Source: Anderseniella sp963700895
Lineage (GTDB): Bacteria > Pseudomonadota > Alphaproteobacteria > Rhizobiales > Aestuariivirgaceae
Length of the DNA stretch: 64,000 nt
Reading direction: 5' to 3'
Assembly: GCA_963700895.1 (NCBI GenBank)
Contig: CAVOZI010000016.1
Span: forward strand, 310,001-374,000
Part shown: positions 37,368-45,790 of the stretch, one piece after another
How the letters are laid out: every line of letters begins with the position of its first letter
Position numbering within the stretch: position 1 is the first letter of the stretch
Translations under genes and position numbers: made by a program
Notes under the pieces: generated by a model
What the model was told of the DNA's origin: nothing
Database searches by the model: none
Seen by the model: only the letters and a program-made list of their open reading frames with translations

Positions 37368-38616
37368 CTAGCTTTGCGATGAGGCCGGACTTTTCTTTCG
37401 TTTGCCAAGCCAGTCCCTTACACCGCGGTCTTCGCTAAGGCCTATCGCCATGTCATAAGCCTCCTGCGCGTCGCTGATGCGGCCGGCACGCCGCAACAAC
37501 TCTGCCCGCGCCGCCCACCAGGGTTGATAGTTCCTCATCTTGCCGTCGTCGGCAGCGTCGAGCAGATCGAGGCCTGCGACGGGGCCGCTCAGGTCTGCGT
37601 GGGCAATGGCGCGCGAGACGATCACTCCGGCGACCGGGGCTTGCCCGGCAAGCACGTCGTACAGCAATGCAAGGACTGTCGTTTGACCCTTGCCCGTGAT
37701 GGTGGCCTCGCAATGAACGGACTGGATGGCCGCTTCCGTCTGGTAGCGTCCGGGGGCCGAAAGCCGCGCCGCCGTCTTCAGCGCGCCCCCTGCCTCGGCA
37801 AGCATCTCGCGGTTCCATGATCCGGTATCCTGTGATCCCAGCGGAATATAGGCGCCAGCAGCATCGCGGCGTGCCGGCTGTCTCGCTTCGCAGTACAGCA
37901 TCAGGGCAAGCAGGCCATGCGCCTCCGCCGCATCCGGCAGCAGCAGGCAGACCAGGCGGCCAAGGTAGATGGCCTCCGCGGCAAGTTCCCGCCGGTCGGC
38001 TGCGGCGCCATCCACGCTGTCCCAGCCCCGGCCGTAAGCAGCGTATATGGCGCTGAGCACGCAACCGAGCCGTGCTGGCAACTGGTCGAGGCCGGGAACC
38101 TCGAACCTGATGCCTGCCGCCTTGATCTTTGCTTTTGCCCTGACCAGCCGCTGGGCCATGGCGCTGGGAGAGACGAGAAACGCCGGCGCAATTTCGGCTG
38201 CATCCAGACCCAGCAGGGTTTGCAGCATCAATGGCGCCCGTATGCTCTGTTCGATGGCGGGATGGGCACAGGCAAACATCAGCTTCAGCCGCTCATCGGG
38301 AAGCGCGCCGGGTCGGGCCATGTGAGACCGGGCGTTATCAGCTCAAGTGTTGCTTGCAATTTCAGCCGCACTTGCCGGTGGCGGGAGGCATCGATGAGGT
38401 TGCGCCTTGCCGTGGCAAGAATCCATGCCTCGGGGCTGTCCGGAACGCCCCGGGCCGGCCACGTTTCAAGGGCCTTTGCAAAAGCGAAAGACAGCGCGTC
38501 TTCGGCAGTAGCGATATCGCGGCTGTCCCGGCTCAGCAGCGCCAGCAACTTGCCATACGATTCCCGCGCTGCCTGCCCGGCAGCGCGGAAGCCAGGGGAT
38601 GTGTCAGTTTCAACCA
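37368..38616 (-). CDS. ECF sigma factor with C-terminal extension (ECF42/SigJ-like; one frameshift)
   Basis: The N-terminal part (MVETDTSPGF..., TAEDALSFAFAKALETWPAR, PEAWILATARRNLIDASRHR) is a sigma region 2. After a missing base near 38308 the protein continues ALPDERLKLMFACAHPAI, LLGLDAAEIAPAFLVSPSAM (region 4) and a long TPR-like C-terminus ending in MAIGLSEDRGVRDWLGKRKK. This DUF6596 layout is typical of ECF42 sigma factors. Its ATG overlaps the end of the YCII/DGPF gene, the known partner of the group. Confidence 0.84.
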
Positions 38617-38972
38617 TTGGCCGGTGGCGGCATGACAGACCGGACCTCGACGGTGCCGGCCGAGGCCGCCGGGCTGCGGGCAGCCCACTCGATCGCCAGG
38701 TCGAGACTGTCTGCCTCGATGATGAAGTATCCGCCGAGCATCTCCTTGGTGTCGATGAAAGGCCCGTCATGGACTTCGCGCTTGCCGTCGCGCAGCCGCA
38801 CCAGGCTGGCCGTTTCGGGTCGCTCCAGGCCGTTGCCGGACACGATCAGACCGGAGCTGCGCAGGGCGCCGATATACGCCATCCAGCTGCCCCAGTAGGT
38901 GTCTGCCTGCGCCGGATCATTGCGTTTGTCGAATTCGCTCTGGGGTTCGAAGAATGCAAGCATGTACTGCAT
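38610..38972 (-). CDS. YCII/DGPF-domain protein
   Basis: The 120-residue protein begins MQYMLAFFEPQSEF and carries the family motif HDGPFIDTKEMLGGYFIIEA plus AARSPAASAGTVEVRSV. DGPF proteins are encoded beside ECF42 sigma factors and are proposed to take part in their signalling. ATG at 38972 has GAGGA upstream. It overlaps the sigma gene start by seven bases, which implies co-translation. Confidence 0.88.
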   Translation of the reverse strand: MQYMLAFFEPQSEFDKRNDPAQADTYWGSWMAYIGALRSSGLIVSGNGLERPETASLVRLRDGKREVHDGPFIDTKEMLGGYFIIEADSLDLAIEWAARSPAASAGTVEVRSVMPPPANG

Positions 38973-39113
38973 CTGGTAGTCCTCGTTGCTTCGCCACAAG
39001 GGCGATTGCTGTGGGCCGGCGAAAACCCGGCCAGATGAGACGTCATTGTCTTCATCCAGCCTGTAGACGTCCGGCGCAGCGCACAATCGACAACGGGCCC
39101 GGATTTTTTCTTG

Positions 39114-40304
39114 CTAGAGAATTTGCCGCCCGCATTCATCCACGCCCGCGTAAAGCCAACTCACCCCGGTGTAGGCCTGCTCCGCCGTGCGGCCTGCCAG
39201 CATCATCCGGCGCAGTTCCGCCACCGGCCCGGCCGCATGGTAGATGTCGCCGTAAAGCCGCGCCGTCATCTGCACGCGTGCGGTGCGCAGGTAACGGTCG
39301 GCCTGATAGGCGGCAAAGGCTGTCGGCCGGGTCCGCCGTGCGGGCCAGATGGTGCGCCAGGCACACGGCATCCTCCGTCGCCATGCATGCGCCTTGCGCC
39401 AGGTATTGCAGCATCGGGTGCGCCGCATCGCCGAGCAGCGTTGCCCGGCCCTTCGACCATTGCTTGACCGGTTCGCGGTCGCACAGCACCCACATCCGCC
39501 AGCTGTCGATCCGCTCCAGCATGCCGAGCACTTCGGGGCGCTGGCCGGCAAACTTGGCAGGTTGAGCTCGTCCACGTCGCCGTAGACGTCCCAGCCTTCC
39601 TCGTAGGCATCGGAATGGAACACCGCGACGAGGTTGAAGATATCGCCGCGATGCAGCGGATAATGAACAAGGTGGGTTTTTGGCCCGGCCCAGAGGATCA
39701 CTTCATTGCGGTGGTTGGCGGCAGGCACTTCTGCTTCCGGCAGCACCGCGCGGTAGGCGATGTGACCCGACACCCGGGGCGCGCCGTCGCCCACGATCGC
39801 CTCGCGCACCTTCGACCAGAGCCCGTCTGCGCCGACCAGGGCAGCACCTTTGATCGTTTCGCCCGAGGCCAGCGAAACCCGCACGCCTGTTCCGGTATCC
39901 TCGAAGCCGGTCACCTTGCTTCCCAACCGCACCTCGACCTTGCCCGTGGACTTCGCCGCCGCGATCAGCACGTTGTGCAGGTCGGGCCGGTAGATGACGC
40001 CGTAAGGGTGGTTGAAACGCGCCCGGAATTCAGCCGTGTTCAACGGAATTCGCGTCACTTCGCTGCCATCCAGCGCGTCTTTCATGACCAGTGCATCGGG
40101 AAACACCGCCACCTCGCGAATGGCGTCCATGATCCCCAGCACATCGAACATGGCGAAGATGTTGGGACCGAGCTGGATGCCGGCACCTGCCTCCCGCAGT
40201 GACGTTTCGCGCTCGATGATGATGCTTTCCAGCCCCTTGCGCGCCAGCGCCAGTGCTGCCGCAAAACCGCCGATGCCGCCACCGGCGATGAGAACCGGGT
40301 TCAT
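39114..40304 (-). CDS. FAD-dependent monooxygenase (3-hydroxybenzoate 6-hydroxylase-like; two frameshifts)
   Basis: PVLIAGGGIGGFAAALALAR binds FAD, GAALVGADGLWSKVREAIV is the DG motif, and GRATLLGDAAHPMLQYLAQG the GD motif. A missing base near 39557 and an extra base near 39327 place the GD motif segment in another frame, after which the original frame resumes with AAYQADRYLRTARVQMTARL. LQYLAQGACMATEDAV is typical of 3-hydroxybenzoate 6-hydroxylase and salicylate hydroxylase types. It is a second aromatic hydroxylase within 5 kb of the first. Confidence 0.85.
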   Translation of the reverse strand: MNPVLIAGGGIGGFAAALALARKGLESIIIERETSLREAGAGIQLGPNIFAMFDVLGIMDAIREVAVFPDALVMKDALDGSEVTRIPLNTAEFRARFNHPYGVIYRPDLHNVLIAAAKSTGKVEVRLGSKVTGFEDTGTGVRVSLASGETIKGAALVGADGLWSKVREAIVGDGAPRVSGHIAYRAVLPEAEVPAANHRNEVILWAGPKTHLVHYPLHRGDIFNLVAVFHSDAYEEGWDVYGDVDELNLPSLPASAPKCSACWSGSTAGGCGCCATANRSSNGRRAGQRCSAMRRTRCCNTWRKAHAWRRRMPCAWRTIWPARRTRPTAFAAYQADRYLRTARVQMTARLYGDIYHAAGPVAELRRMMLAGRTAEQAYTGVSWLYAGVDECGRQIL

Positions 40305-40461
40305 CCATGCCTCTTCGAATGGAGCGAATTAACTTGCAATTTGGCCTCCGCCGCCCTATCTGGACGGTTGTACGTTATACATTCGTTTGGGGCGACCACG
40401 AAATCCGGTTCGCCGTTTACTTCTGCGATCTCCTAACAATGTGAGCGATATATACCGCCAT

Positions 40462-40482
40462 GCCTGTACACAGTGTGCAGGC
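40462..40482 (+). promoter_or_regulatory. hairpin in the cspA leader
   Basis: GCCTGTA and TGCAGGC enclose a seven-base loop (one G-U pair), ending 25 bases before the cspA start. Cold-shock leaders often fold in a temperature-dependent way. This is inference from position only. Confidence 0.4.
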
Positions 40483-40507
40483 GGGCACTCATTGAAAGGA
40501 TCGATCC

Positions 40508-40720
40508 ATGATCACCGGTACCGTAAAGTTTTTCAACACCACCAAGGGCTTCGGCTTCATTCAGCCGGAAGACGGCTCGAAGGACGCCTTCGTTCACGCC
40601 ACCGCTCTTGAGCGCGCCGGCATCCGCAGCCTGACCGAAGGCCAGAAGGTCGAGTACGAACTCGTCACCGACCGCAAGACCGGCAAGCAGTCTGCAGACA
40701 ACCTGTCGCTGGTTCTGTAA
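40508..40720 (+). CDS. cspA: cold shock protein CspA family
   Basis: The 70-residue protein is a single cold-shock domain with RNP1 KGFGFIQPE and RNP2-like AFVHATAL. It binds single-stranded RNA and DNA and melts RNA structure. It has an AAAGGA ribosome site, a leader hairpin, and a strong terminator directly after the gene. Confidence 0.96.
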   Translation: MITGTVKFFNTTKGFGFIQPEDGSKDAFVHATALERAGIRSLTEGQKVEYELVTDRKTGKQSADNLSLVL

Positions 40721-40741
40721 CCAGACCGGCAGTTGCCGAAT

Positions 40742-41122
40742 TCAGCCCCCGGACCGCGAGGTCCGGGGGTTTTTGTTTGGCTCCGCGCCAATCACGTCCT
40801 TCGCCCGGGCAAACGCCGTGTTGGCGGCGGGCACGCCGGCATAGATCGCCGTCTGCATCAGCACCTCGCGGATCGTCTCCGCCGGCATCCCGGCGCGCAC
40901 CGCGGCGGCCAGATGCAGGTCGAACTCCTCCCATCGCGACAGCGAGGCGCAGATCGCCAGCACCAGCATCCGGCGCGTGGTCTCGTCCAGCCCCGGCCTG
41001 GTCCAGATCTCGCCCCAGGCGTAGCGGGTGATCAGGTTCTGGAAATCCGCGTTGAAATCGGTTCGGTTCCGAATCGACCGGTCAAGCCAATCGTCGCCCA
41101 GTACAGCGCGCCTGCGGCTCAT
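40742..41122 (-). CDS. pcaC: 4-carboxymuconolactone decarboxylase PcaC
   Basis: RRAVLGDDWLDRSIRNRTDF, RYAWGEIWTRPGLDETTRRM, HLAAAVRAGMPAETIREVL and MQTAIYAGVPAANTAF define the CMD family, which converts 4-carboxymuconolactone to 3-oxoadipate enol-lactone in the protocatechuate branch. The ATG at 41122 (MSRRRAVLGD) lies inside the end of pcaD; similarity seems to begin slightly upstream (RFVSGM), so the N-terminus may be damaged by a base error. The last 15 codons run through the cspA terminator. Confidence 0.83.
   Translation of the reverse strand: MSRRRAVLGDDWLDRSIRNRTDFNADFQNLITRYAWGEIWTRPGLDETTRRMLVLAICASLSRWEEFDLHLAAAVRAGMPAETIREVLMQTAIYAGVPAANTAFARAKDVIGAEPNKNPRTSRSGG
40746..40778 (+). 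terminator. intrinsic terminator of cspA
   Basis: CCCCCGGACC (40746-40755), GCGA loop, GGTCCGGGGG (40760-40769), followed by TTTTTGTTT. It is a textbook terminator, and it also encodes the C-terminal residues RTSRSGG of pcaC on the other strand. Confidence 0.95.
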
Positions 41123-41939
41123 TCCGGAGACGAATCGGTTCGTCCGCAGGCAGCTCCGCGCTGCCAACGAAGCCTGCAAGCACACGGGTGAAATCATCCG
41201 CCCGCTCGACGTTGGAGATATGCGCGGCATCGAGAATGACGTGCGTCGCCCCGTTGATCGCTGCGGCGATCTTCTCGCCCCTCTCCGGCGGCGTGGACTG
41301 GTCGTGGCGGCCCGAGATCACCAGCGTCGGCGTGGAAATCCTGCCGAGCTCCGGGTAAACGTCGGCCAGCCGCAGCATGCCGCAACAGCCGAGATAGCCT
41401 TCGGGGCTGGCGTGCTCCAGCACCTGGCGGAAGTCGCTCACGGTGCCGGGTTGCGCCTCGTGCAGCGTTGGCGAGAAGAACCGCCCGAGTATCGCATCCG
41501 AGATCGCCTTCATGCCGCCGTCGCGGATGGCGCCGATGCGCTGGTCCCACATCTCGGCAGGAGGAAAGTGCGGCGAGGTATTGGCGAGGATCAGCTTTTC
41601 GAGCCGGTTGCCATGGTGGATGCCGAGCCACTGGCCGGTGATGCCGCCCATCGACAGCCCGCAGAAATGGAAGGTCTCGAGCCCGAGGTGATCTGCCAGC
41701 CCGATCACGTCACCGCCCAGTTGCTCCAGTGAGTAGGGGCCGTCAGGCACGTCCGACGCGCCATGGCCGCGCTGGTCGTAGCGCACCACGCGCAAGCCGT
41801 GTTTCAGCGCGTCCGCCTGCGGCTGCCACATCAGGTGGTCGCAGCCCAGCGAGTTGGAGAAGATGATGGCGGTCGCATCCGCCGGGCCCTCCACCCGGTA
41901 GAAGATGCGGCACCCGTCGGCTTGCGTCATGTACGGCAT
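41082..41939 (-). CDS. pcaD: 3-oxoadipate enol-lactonase PcaD
   Basis: The alpha/beta hydrolase has FSNSLGCDHLMWQPQADAL, RYDQRGHGASDVPDGPYSL, the nucleophile elbow FCGLSMGGITGQ, and a late catalytic His, probably in DAAHISNVERAD. It hydrolyses 3-oxoadipate enol-lactone, the step after PcaC. It lies just before pcaC and overlaps it; the C-terminal 25 residues (after VLAGFVG) look like a frameshift tail, and a TGA in another frame overlaps the pcaC ATG as ATGA. Other pca genes are not in the window. Confidence 0.88.
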   Translation of the reverse strand: MPYMTQADGCRIFYRVEGPADATAIIFSNSLGCDHLMWQPQADALKHGLRVVRYDQRGHGASDVPDGPYSLEQLGGDVIGLADHLGLETFHFCGLSMGGITGQWLGIHHGNRLEKLILANTSPHFPPAEMWDQRIGAIRDGGMKAISDAILGRFFSPTLHEAQPGTVSDFRQVLEHASPEGYLGCCGMLRLADVYPELGRISTPTLVISGRHDQSTPPERGEKIAAAINGATHVILDAAHISNVERADDFTRVLAGFVGSAELPADEPIRLRNEPQARCTGRRLA

Positions 41940-42104
41940 TTGACCGTCACCCTTGCTCTGGTGGCTTTGGCAGGACTGTCGGCATTTGCAAACTCCAAGT
42001 CAAACCCGTTGCCGGTGCATGAGGTCCATGCGTTTTGAACGCTGGACGGATCGCCGGGGGGCCGCTAGGTCTCCGGCCATAACAACCCGGACAGGTTCCC
42101 GCCA

Positions 42105-43016
42105 ATGCCCATTCCCGCCAGCTCGCAGAAGCCGCCGCCCGGCGCGGCCGATAATGCGCCCGTCGGCATCCTGATGATGATGGGAGCGGTGGCCTGCTTT
42201 GCCGTCATCGACACCTCCGCCAAGTATCTCGTCGTTCACCTGCCGCCGTTCATGGTGGTGTTTGCCCGCTACACCCTGGCGCTGATCTACATCGTCGCGC
42301 TGATGTGGTATGCGGGTTCGTTCAGCCTGAAGACGCAGCATCCCTGGCTGCAACTGGCGCGAGGCTGCATGCTGTTCTCCACGACTGTCCTGAACTTCAT
42401 CGCGCTGCAGTATCTGCGGCTTGACCAGACCTCGGCGATCTTCTTCTCCAACCCGCTGTGGGTGTGCGCCTTGTCGCCGTTCCTGCTGGGCGAGCGCATC
42501 GGCCCGCGCCGCTGGGCGGCGGTGATCATCGGCTTCATGGGCGTGTTGCTGATCATCCGGCCCGGTGCCGACAGCTTCCACTGGGCCATGCTGCTGTCGG
42601 TGGCGGTGGCGGTGATTGCGGCACTGTACCAGATCACCACCCGCAAGATCGGCGGCAGCGATCCCGCACTTGTTTCGCTTATGCTGTCCACCATGGTGGG
42701 CAGTGCGCTGGCGGCGCCGATGGGGCTTGTGCAGTGGCAGACCCCGCCGCTCGACCTTGTCTGGATCATGGTGCTGATGGGCTTTGCCGGCAGCATCGGC
42801 CACCACCTGCTGATCAAGGCGCATACCATTGCGCCCGCCCCGACGCTGGCGCCGTTCGTCTATACCCAGATCGTCTGGATGATCGCACTCGGCTACATCG
42901 TGTTCTCCGACGTGCCCGATGCGATCACGCTGGTCGGTGCCGGCATTGTGGTGCTCTCCGGCCTCTATGTCTATTATCGCGAGCAGCAGGTTAAACGCTT
43001 GAAGGGTGGCAAGTGA
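42105..43016 (+). CDS. DMT-superfamily transporter (EamA family)
   Basis: The 303-residue protein has about ten hydrophobic helices in two EamA repeats, with LQYLRLDQTSAIFFSNPLWV at the end of the first repeat and GHHLLIKAHTIAPAPTLAPF in the second. Members export amino acids or metabolites. Its TGA overlaps the start region of the next gene, so it is first of a three-gene run with a dehydrogenase and an aminotransferase. Confidence 0.88.
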   Translation: MPIPASSQKPPPGAADNAPVGILMMMGAVACFAVIDTSAKYLVVHLPPFMVVFARYTLALIYIVALMWYAGSFSLKTQHPWLQLARGCMLFSTTVLNFIALQYLRLDQTSAIFFSNPLWVCALSPFLLGERIGPRRWAAVIIGFMGVLLIIRPGADSFHWAMLLSVAVAVIAALYQITTRKIGGSDPALVSLMLSTMVGSALAAPMGLVQWQTPPLDLVWIMVLMGFAGSIGHHLLIKAHTIAPAPTLAPFVYTQIVWMIALGYIVFSDVPDAITLVGAGIVVLSGLYVYYREQQVKRLKGGK

Positions 43017-43018
43017 CC

Positions 43019-43891
43019 ATGAGCGACCAGCAACCGGCCGGTTTCGTTGGCGTGGGACAGATGGGCGAAGGCATGTGCCAGCGGCTGTTGCAGGCAGGCT
43101 TTCCGCTGACCGTGCTGGCACACCGCAATCGGGCCCCCGTCGAGCGGCTGCTGGCGCAAGGTGCACGCGAGGCCGCCTCGGCGGCCGCACTGGCGCAAGC
43201 AAGCAGCGTCATCCTCCTGTGTGTGTCCAACGCCGAAGTGGTGGCGCGCACCGTCGAGGCCATGCGCCCGGCCTTGCGGGAAGGTCACATCATCATCGAC
43301 ACCACGACGTCCGATCCGGAGGTGACCCGGCGGCTGGCCGCAGAGCTGGCCGTTGACGGCGTGACGCTGTTCGACGCGCCGCTGACCGGCGGGCCCGTAC
43401 AGGCTGCCGCAGGCGAGCTTGGCGTGCTGCTGGGCGGTCCGGCTGAGGCGGTTGCGCAGGTCGAGCCGTTGCTGCGCGCCTTCGCCCGGCGCATCGAGCA
43501 CTTCGGCCCGGCAGGCGCCGGCCACCTCGCCAAGCTGGTCAACAACTATCTTGTCTGCGGCATGGTTGCGCTGATCGCCGATACCTACAACGCCGCCCGC
43601 GACCTGGGCGTCGACTGGGCCAAGCTCTATTCGGTGATGCAGCAGGGATCCAACAATTCGCCCGCGCTTCAACGCATCGTGGCGAACGCCCTGGAGGGTA
43701 ACTTCGACGGTTACCGGTTCTCCATCGCCAATGCCCACAAGGACATGGCCTACTACATGCGCCTTGGCGATGGCCTGTCCGGCCCTTCGGAACTGGCGGC
43801 GGCGGTGATGGAGGAATATGACGATGCCATTGCCCGCGGCCTTGGAGACAACATGGTGTCGCGGCTGATCGACCCTTCTCTGCAGGATTGA
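43019..43891 (+). CDS. NAD(P)-dependent beta-hydroxyacid dehydrogenase (HIBADH family)
   Basis: The N-terminal Rossmann motif FVGVGQMGEGMCQRLLQAGF is followed by IIIDTTTSDPEVTRRL, FDAPLTGGPVQAAAGELGVL (substrate-binding) and the catalytic-lysine segment GHLAKLVNNYLVCG. Such enzymes oxidise 3-hydroxyisobutyrate, tartronate semialdehyde or similar acids. ATG at 43019 was chosen; a GTG at 43013 is possible. It sits between the EamA gene and an aminotransferase. Confidence 0.87.
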   Translation: MSDQQPAGFVGVGQMGEGMCQRLLQAGFPLTVLAHRNRAPVERLLAQGAREAASAAALAQASSVILLCVSNAEVVARTVEAMRPALREGHIIIDTTTSDPEVTRRLAAELAVDGVTLFDAPLTGGPVQAAAGELGVLLGGPAEAVAQVEPLLRAFARRIEHFGPAGAGHLAKLVNNYLVCGMVALIADTYNAARDLGVDWAKLYSVMQQGSNNSPALQRIVANALEGNFDGYRFSIANAHKDMAYYMRLGDGLSGPSELAAAVMEEYDDAIARGLGDNMVSRLIDPSLQD

Positions 43892-43901
43892 ACCAACCGG
43901 A

Positions 43902-45086
43902 ATGAGCCAGCTGTTACTGAACCCCGCCATTACCTCGCTGGAAGAAGAAGGCGCCTTCTTCGTCCTCGACAAGGCCATGAAGCTGAAGGCCGAAGGCCGC
44001 CCCGTCATCAATCTCGGCATCGGTCAGCCCGATTTTGCCCCGCCCGCCCATGTCATCGAGGCAGGCCTCAAGGCGGTGAAGGACGGACCGCACGGCTATA
44101 CCTCGCCGGTCGGCATGCTGCCCTTGCGCGAGGCGGTGGCCCACGGCGTCGGTGCGCGCTACGGCCTCGATATCTCGCCTGAGCGCGTGGTGATCGTGCC
44201 CGGCGGCAAGGTGACCATCTTCTTCGCCTGCATGGTGTTTGGCGGCGCAGGCCGGGAAATCCTCTATCCGGATCCCGGCTTCCCTCCCTACCGCGAGGCA
44301 GTCAAGGCAGCATCGGCCCGGCCGGTGCCCTATGCCATCCGCGAGGACCTGGACTTCGGCTTCGACGCCGACGAGGTGCTGTCACTGATCACCCCCAATA
44401 CCGGCCTGATCATCGTCAATTCACCGGCCAACCCGACCGGCGGCGTGGTCGACCGCAGCCAGCTTGACCGGCTGGCCGAAGGGCTGAAGGCGCATCCGCA
44501 CGTTGCCATCCTGTCCGACGAAATCTACTCGCACCTGGTGTTCGAAGGCTCGGGCTTCCAGTCGCTCATGCAGTATCCGCACCTGGGCGACCGGGTGGTG
44601 CTGCTGGACGGCTGGTCCAAGACCTTCGCCATGACCGGCTGGCGGCTTGGTTTCGGTATCTGGCCCGCAGCACTGGTCGAAGCTGTGCGCGGCCTGATAA
44701 CCGTCGACCACAGTTGCGTCAACGTGGCGGCGCAGATGGCGGGGCTTGCGGCCATCACAGGTCCGATGGACGAGATCGAGGCGATGCGCCAGACCTTTGC
44801 CCGCCGCCGCGACCTCGTTGTTGAAAGGTTGAACGCCATGCCGGGCGTCAGCTGCCGGATGCCGGGCGGGGCATTTTATGCCTTTCCGAACGTGCGCGGC
44901 ACCGGTATCGGCTCGAAAGAACTGGCCAACCGCTTCCTGATGGAGGCCAACGTGGCGCTCATTCCGGGCGACAGTTTCGGCGCCAACGGCAAGGGTTTCC
45001 TGCGGCTGTCCTATGCCGCAAGCACCGATGAGCTTGAAGAGGCGCTGGCGCGCATGCACCGGTTGCTGGAAGCGGCAGCGGGGTAA
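43902..45086 (+). CDS. PLP-dependent class I/II aminotransferase
   Basis: The 394-residue fold I enzyme has NLGIGQPDFAPPAHV, INSPANPTGG-type NSPANPTGGVVD, LSDEIYSHLVFEG and the PLP lysine in DGWSKTFAMTGWRLGF, with the C-terminal Arg in GKGFLRLSYA. It resembles aspartate-type aminotransferases; the substrate is not defined. It follows the dehydrogenase by 10 bases, probably in one operon. Confidence 0.9.
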   Translation: MSQLLLNPAITSLEEEGAFFVLDKAMKLKAEGRPVINLGIGQPDFAPPAHVIEAGLKAVKDGPHGYTSPVGMLPLREAVAHGVGARYGLDISPERVVIVPGGKVTIFFACMVFGGAGREILYPDPGFPPYREAVKAASARPVPYAIREDLDFGFDADEVLSLITPNTGLIIVNSPANPTGGVVDRSQLDRLAEGLKAHPHVAILSDEIYSHLVFEGSGFQSLMQYPHLGDRVVLLDGWSKTFAMTGWRLGFGIWPAALVEAVRGLITVDHSCVNVAAQMAGLAAITGPMDEIEAMRQTFARRRDLVVERLNAMPGVSCRMPGGAFYAFPNVRGTGIGSKELANRFLMEANVALIPGDSFGANGKGFLRLSYAASTDELEEALARMHRLLEAAAG

Positions 45087-45343
45087 AGAATGGACCCCGC
45101 GCCAGCCGCCTTGCGGGGGAGTGGGCAGTGGCGGGGTAGCCGGCAACTGGCGGCGGGGCCCATTGAAACCGTGCGGGAGGTGACCTTCTTGGCGGGTATT
45201 GGGTACTCAACTGACGCCACCCTGCACGCCCGCTTTAATACCGGTTGGTGACGACGGTTGTGTGTCGCTGCGATGAAGGTTCGAAAGCCTTTTCCCGAAG
45301 TGTTGATTTGGAGTTGAGGCGCTGTTGTGAGATCGGTTTGAGC

Positions 45344-45784
45344 ATGATGATGAACCGCCGATTCATGTTGTTGCTGTCTGCTGCCGCACTGGCGGCGGCC
45401 CCGGCGACCGTGCACGCCGCCGGAGATCCGGCGCAGATGAGCGCGCCCGAGGCGCTTGAAGCCGCCACCCGTGGCGAGGCGGTGCTTGTCGACATCCGCA
45501 GCCGCGAGGAATGGCAGCAAACCGGGCTGGCGGAACCGGCGCTGCCGATCTCGATGCACGAGGGCGGATTCGTGCAGAAGTTGCTTGAGGCGATGGGTGG
45601 CGATCCGTCCCGGCCCGTGGCGATCATTTGCGCCACCGGCGGGCGCACCCGCTATCTGCAGAACGTGCTGACCTCGAACGGGTTCAGCAACATCATCGAC
45701 GTGTCCGAGGGCATGATGGGCTCTCCTGCCGGTCCGGGCTGGCTGAAACGCGGCCTGCCGGTCAAGCAGTTGAAGCCCGAATAA
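45344..45784 (+). CDS. exported single-domain rhodanese
   Basis: The signal peptide MNRRFMLLLSAAALAAAPATVHA is followed by one rhodanese domain with VLVDIRSREEWQQTGL and the active-site loop ICATGGRTRYLQNVL, with the catalytic Cys first in the loop. It should act in the periplasm on sulfane sulfur. Three ATG codons in a row (45344, 45347, 45350) are possible starts. The roughly 250 bases before it hold no clear gene. It is convergent with the MFS gene. Confidence 0.83.
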   Translation: MMMNRRFMLLLSAAALAAAPATVHAAGDPAQMSAPEALEAATRGEAVLVDIRSREEWQQTGLAEPALPISMHEGGFVQKLLEAMGGDPSRPVAIICATGGRTRYLQNVLTSNGFSNIIDVSEGMMGSPAGPGWLKRGLPVKQLKPE

Positions 45785-45790
45785 CCTTTC

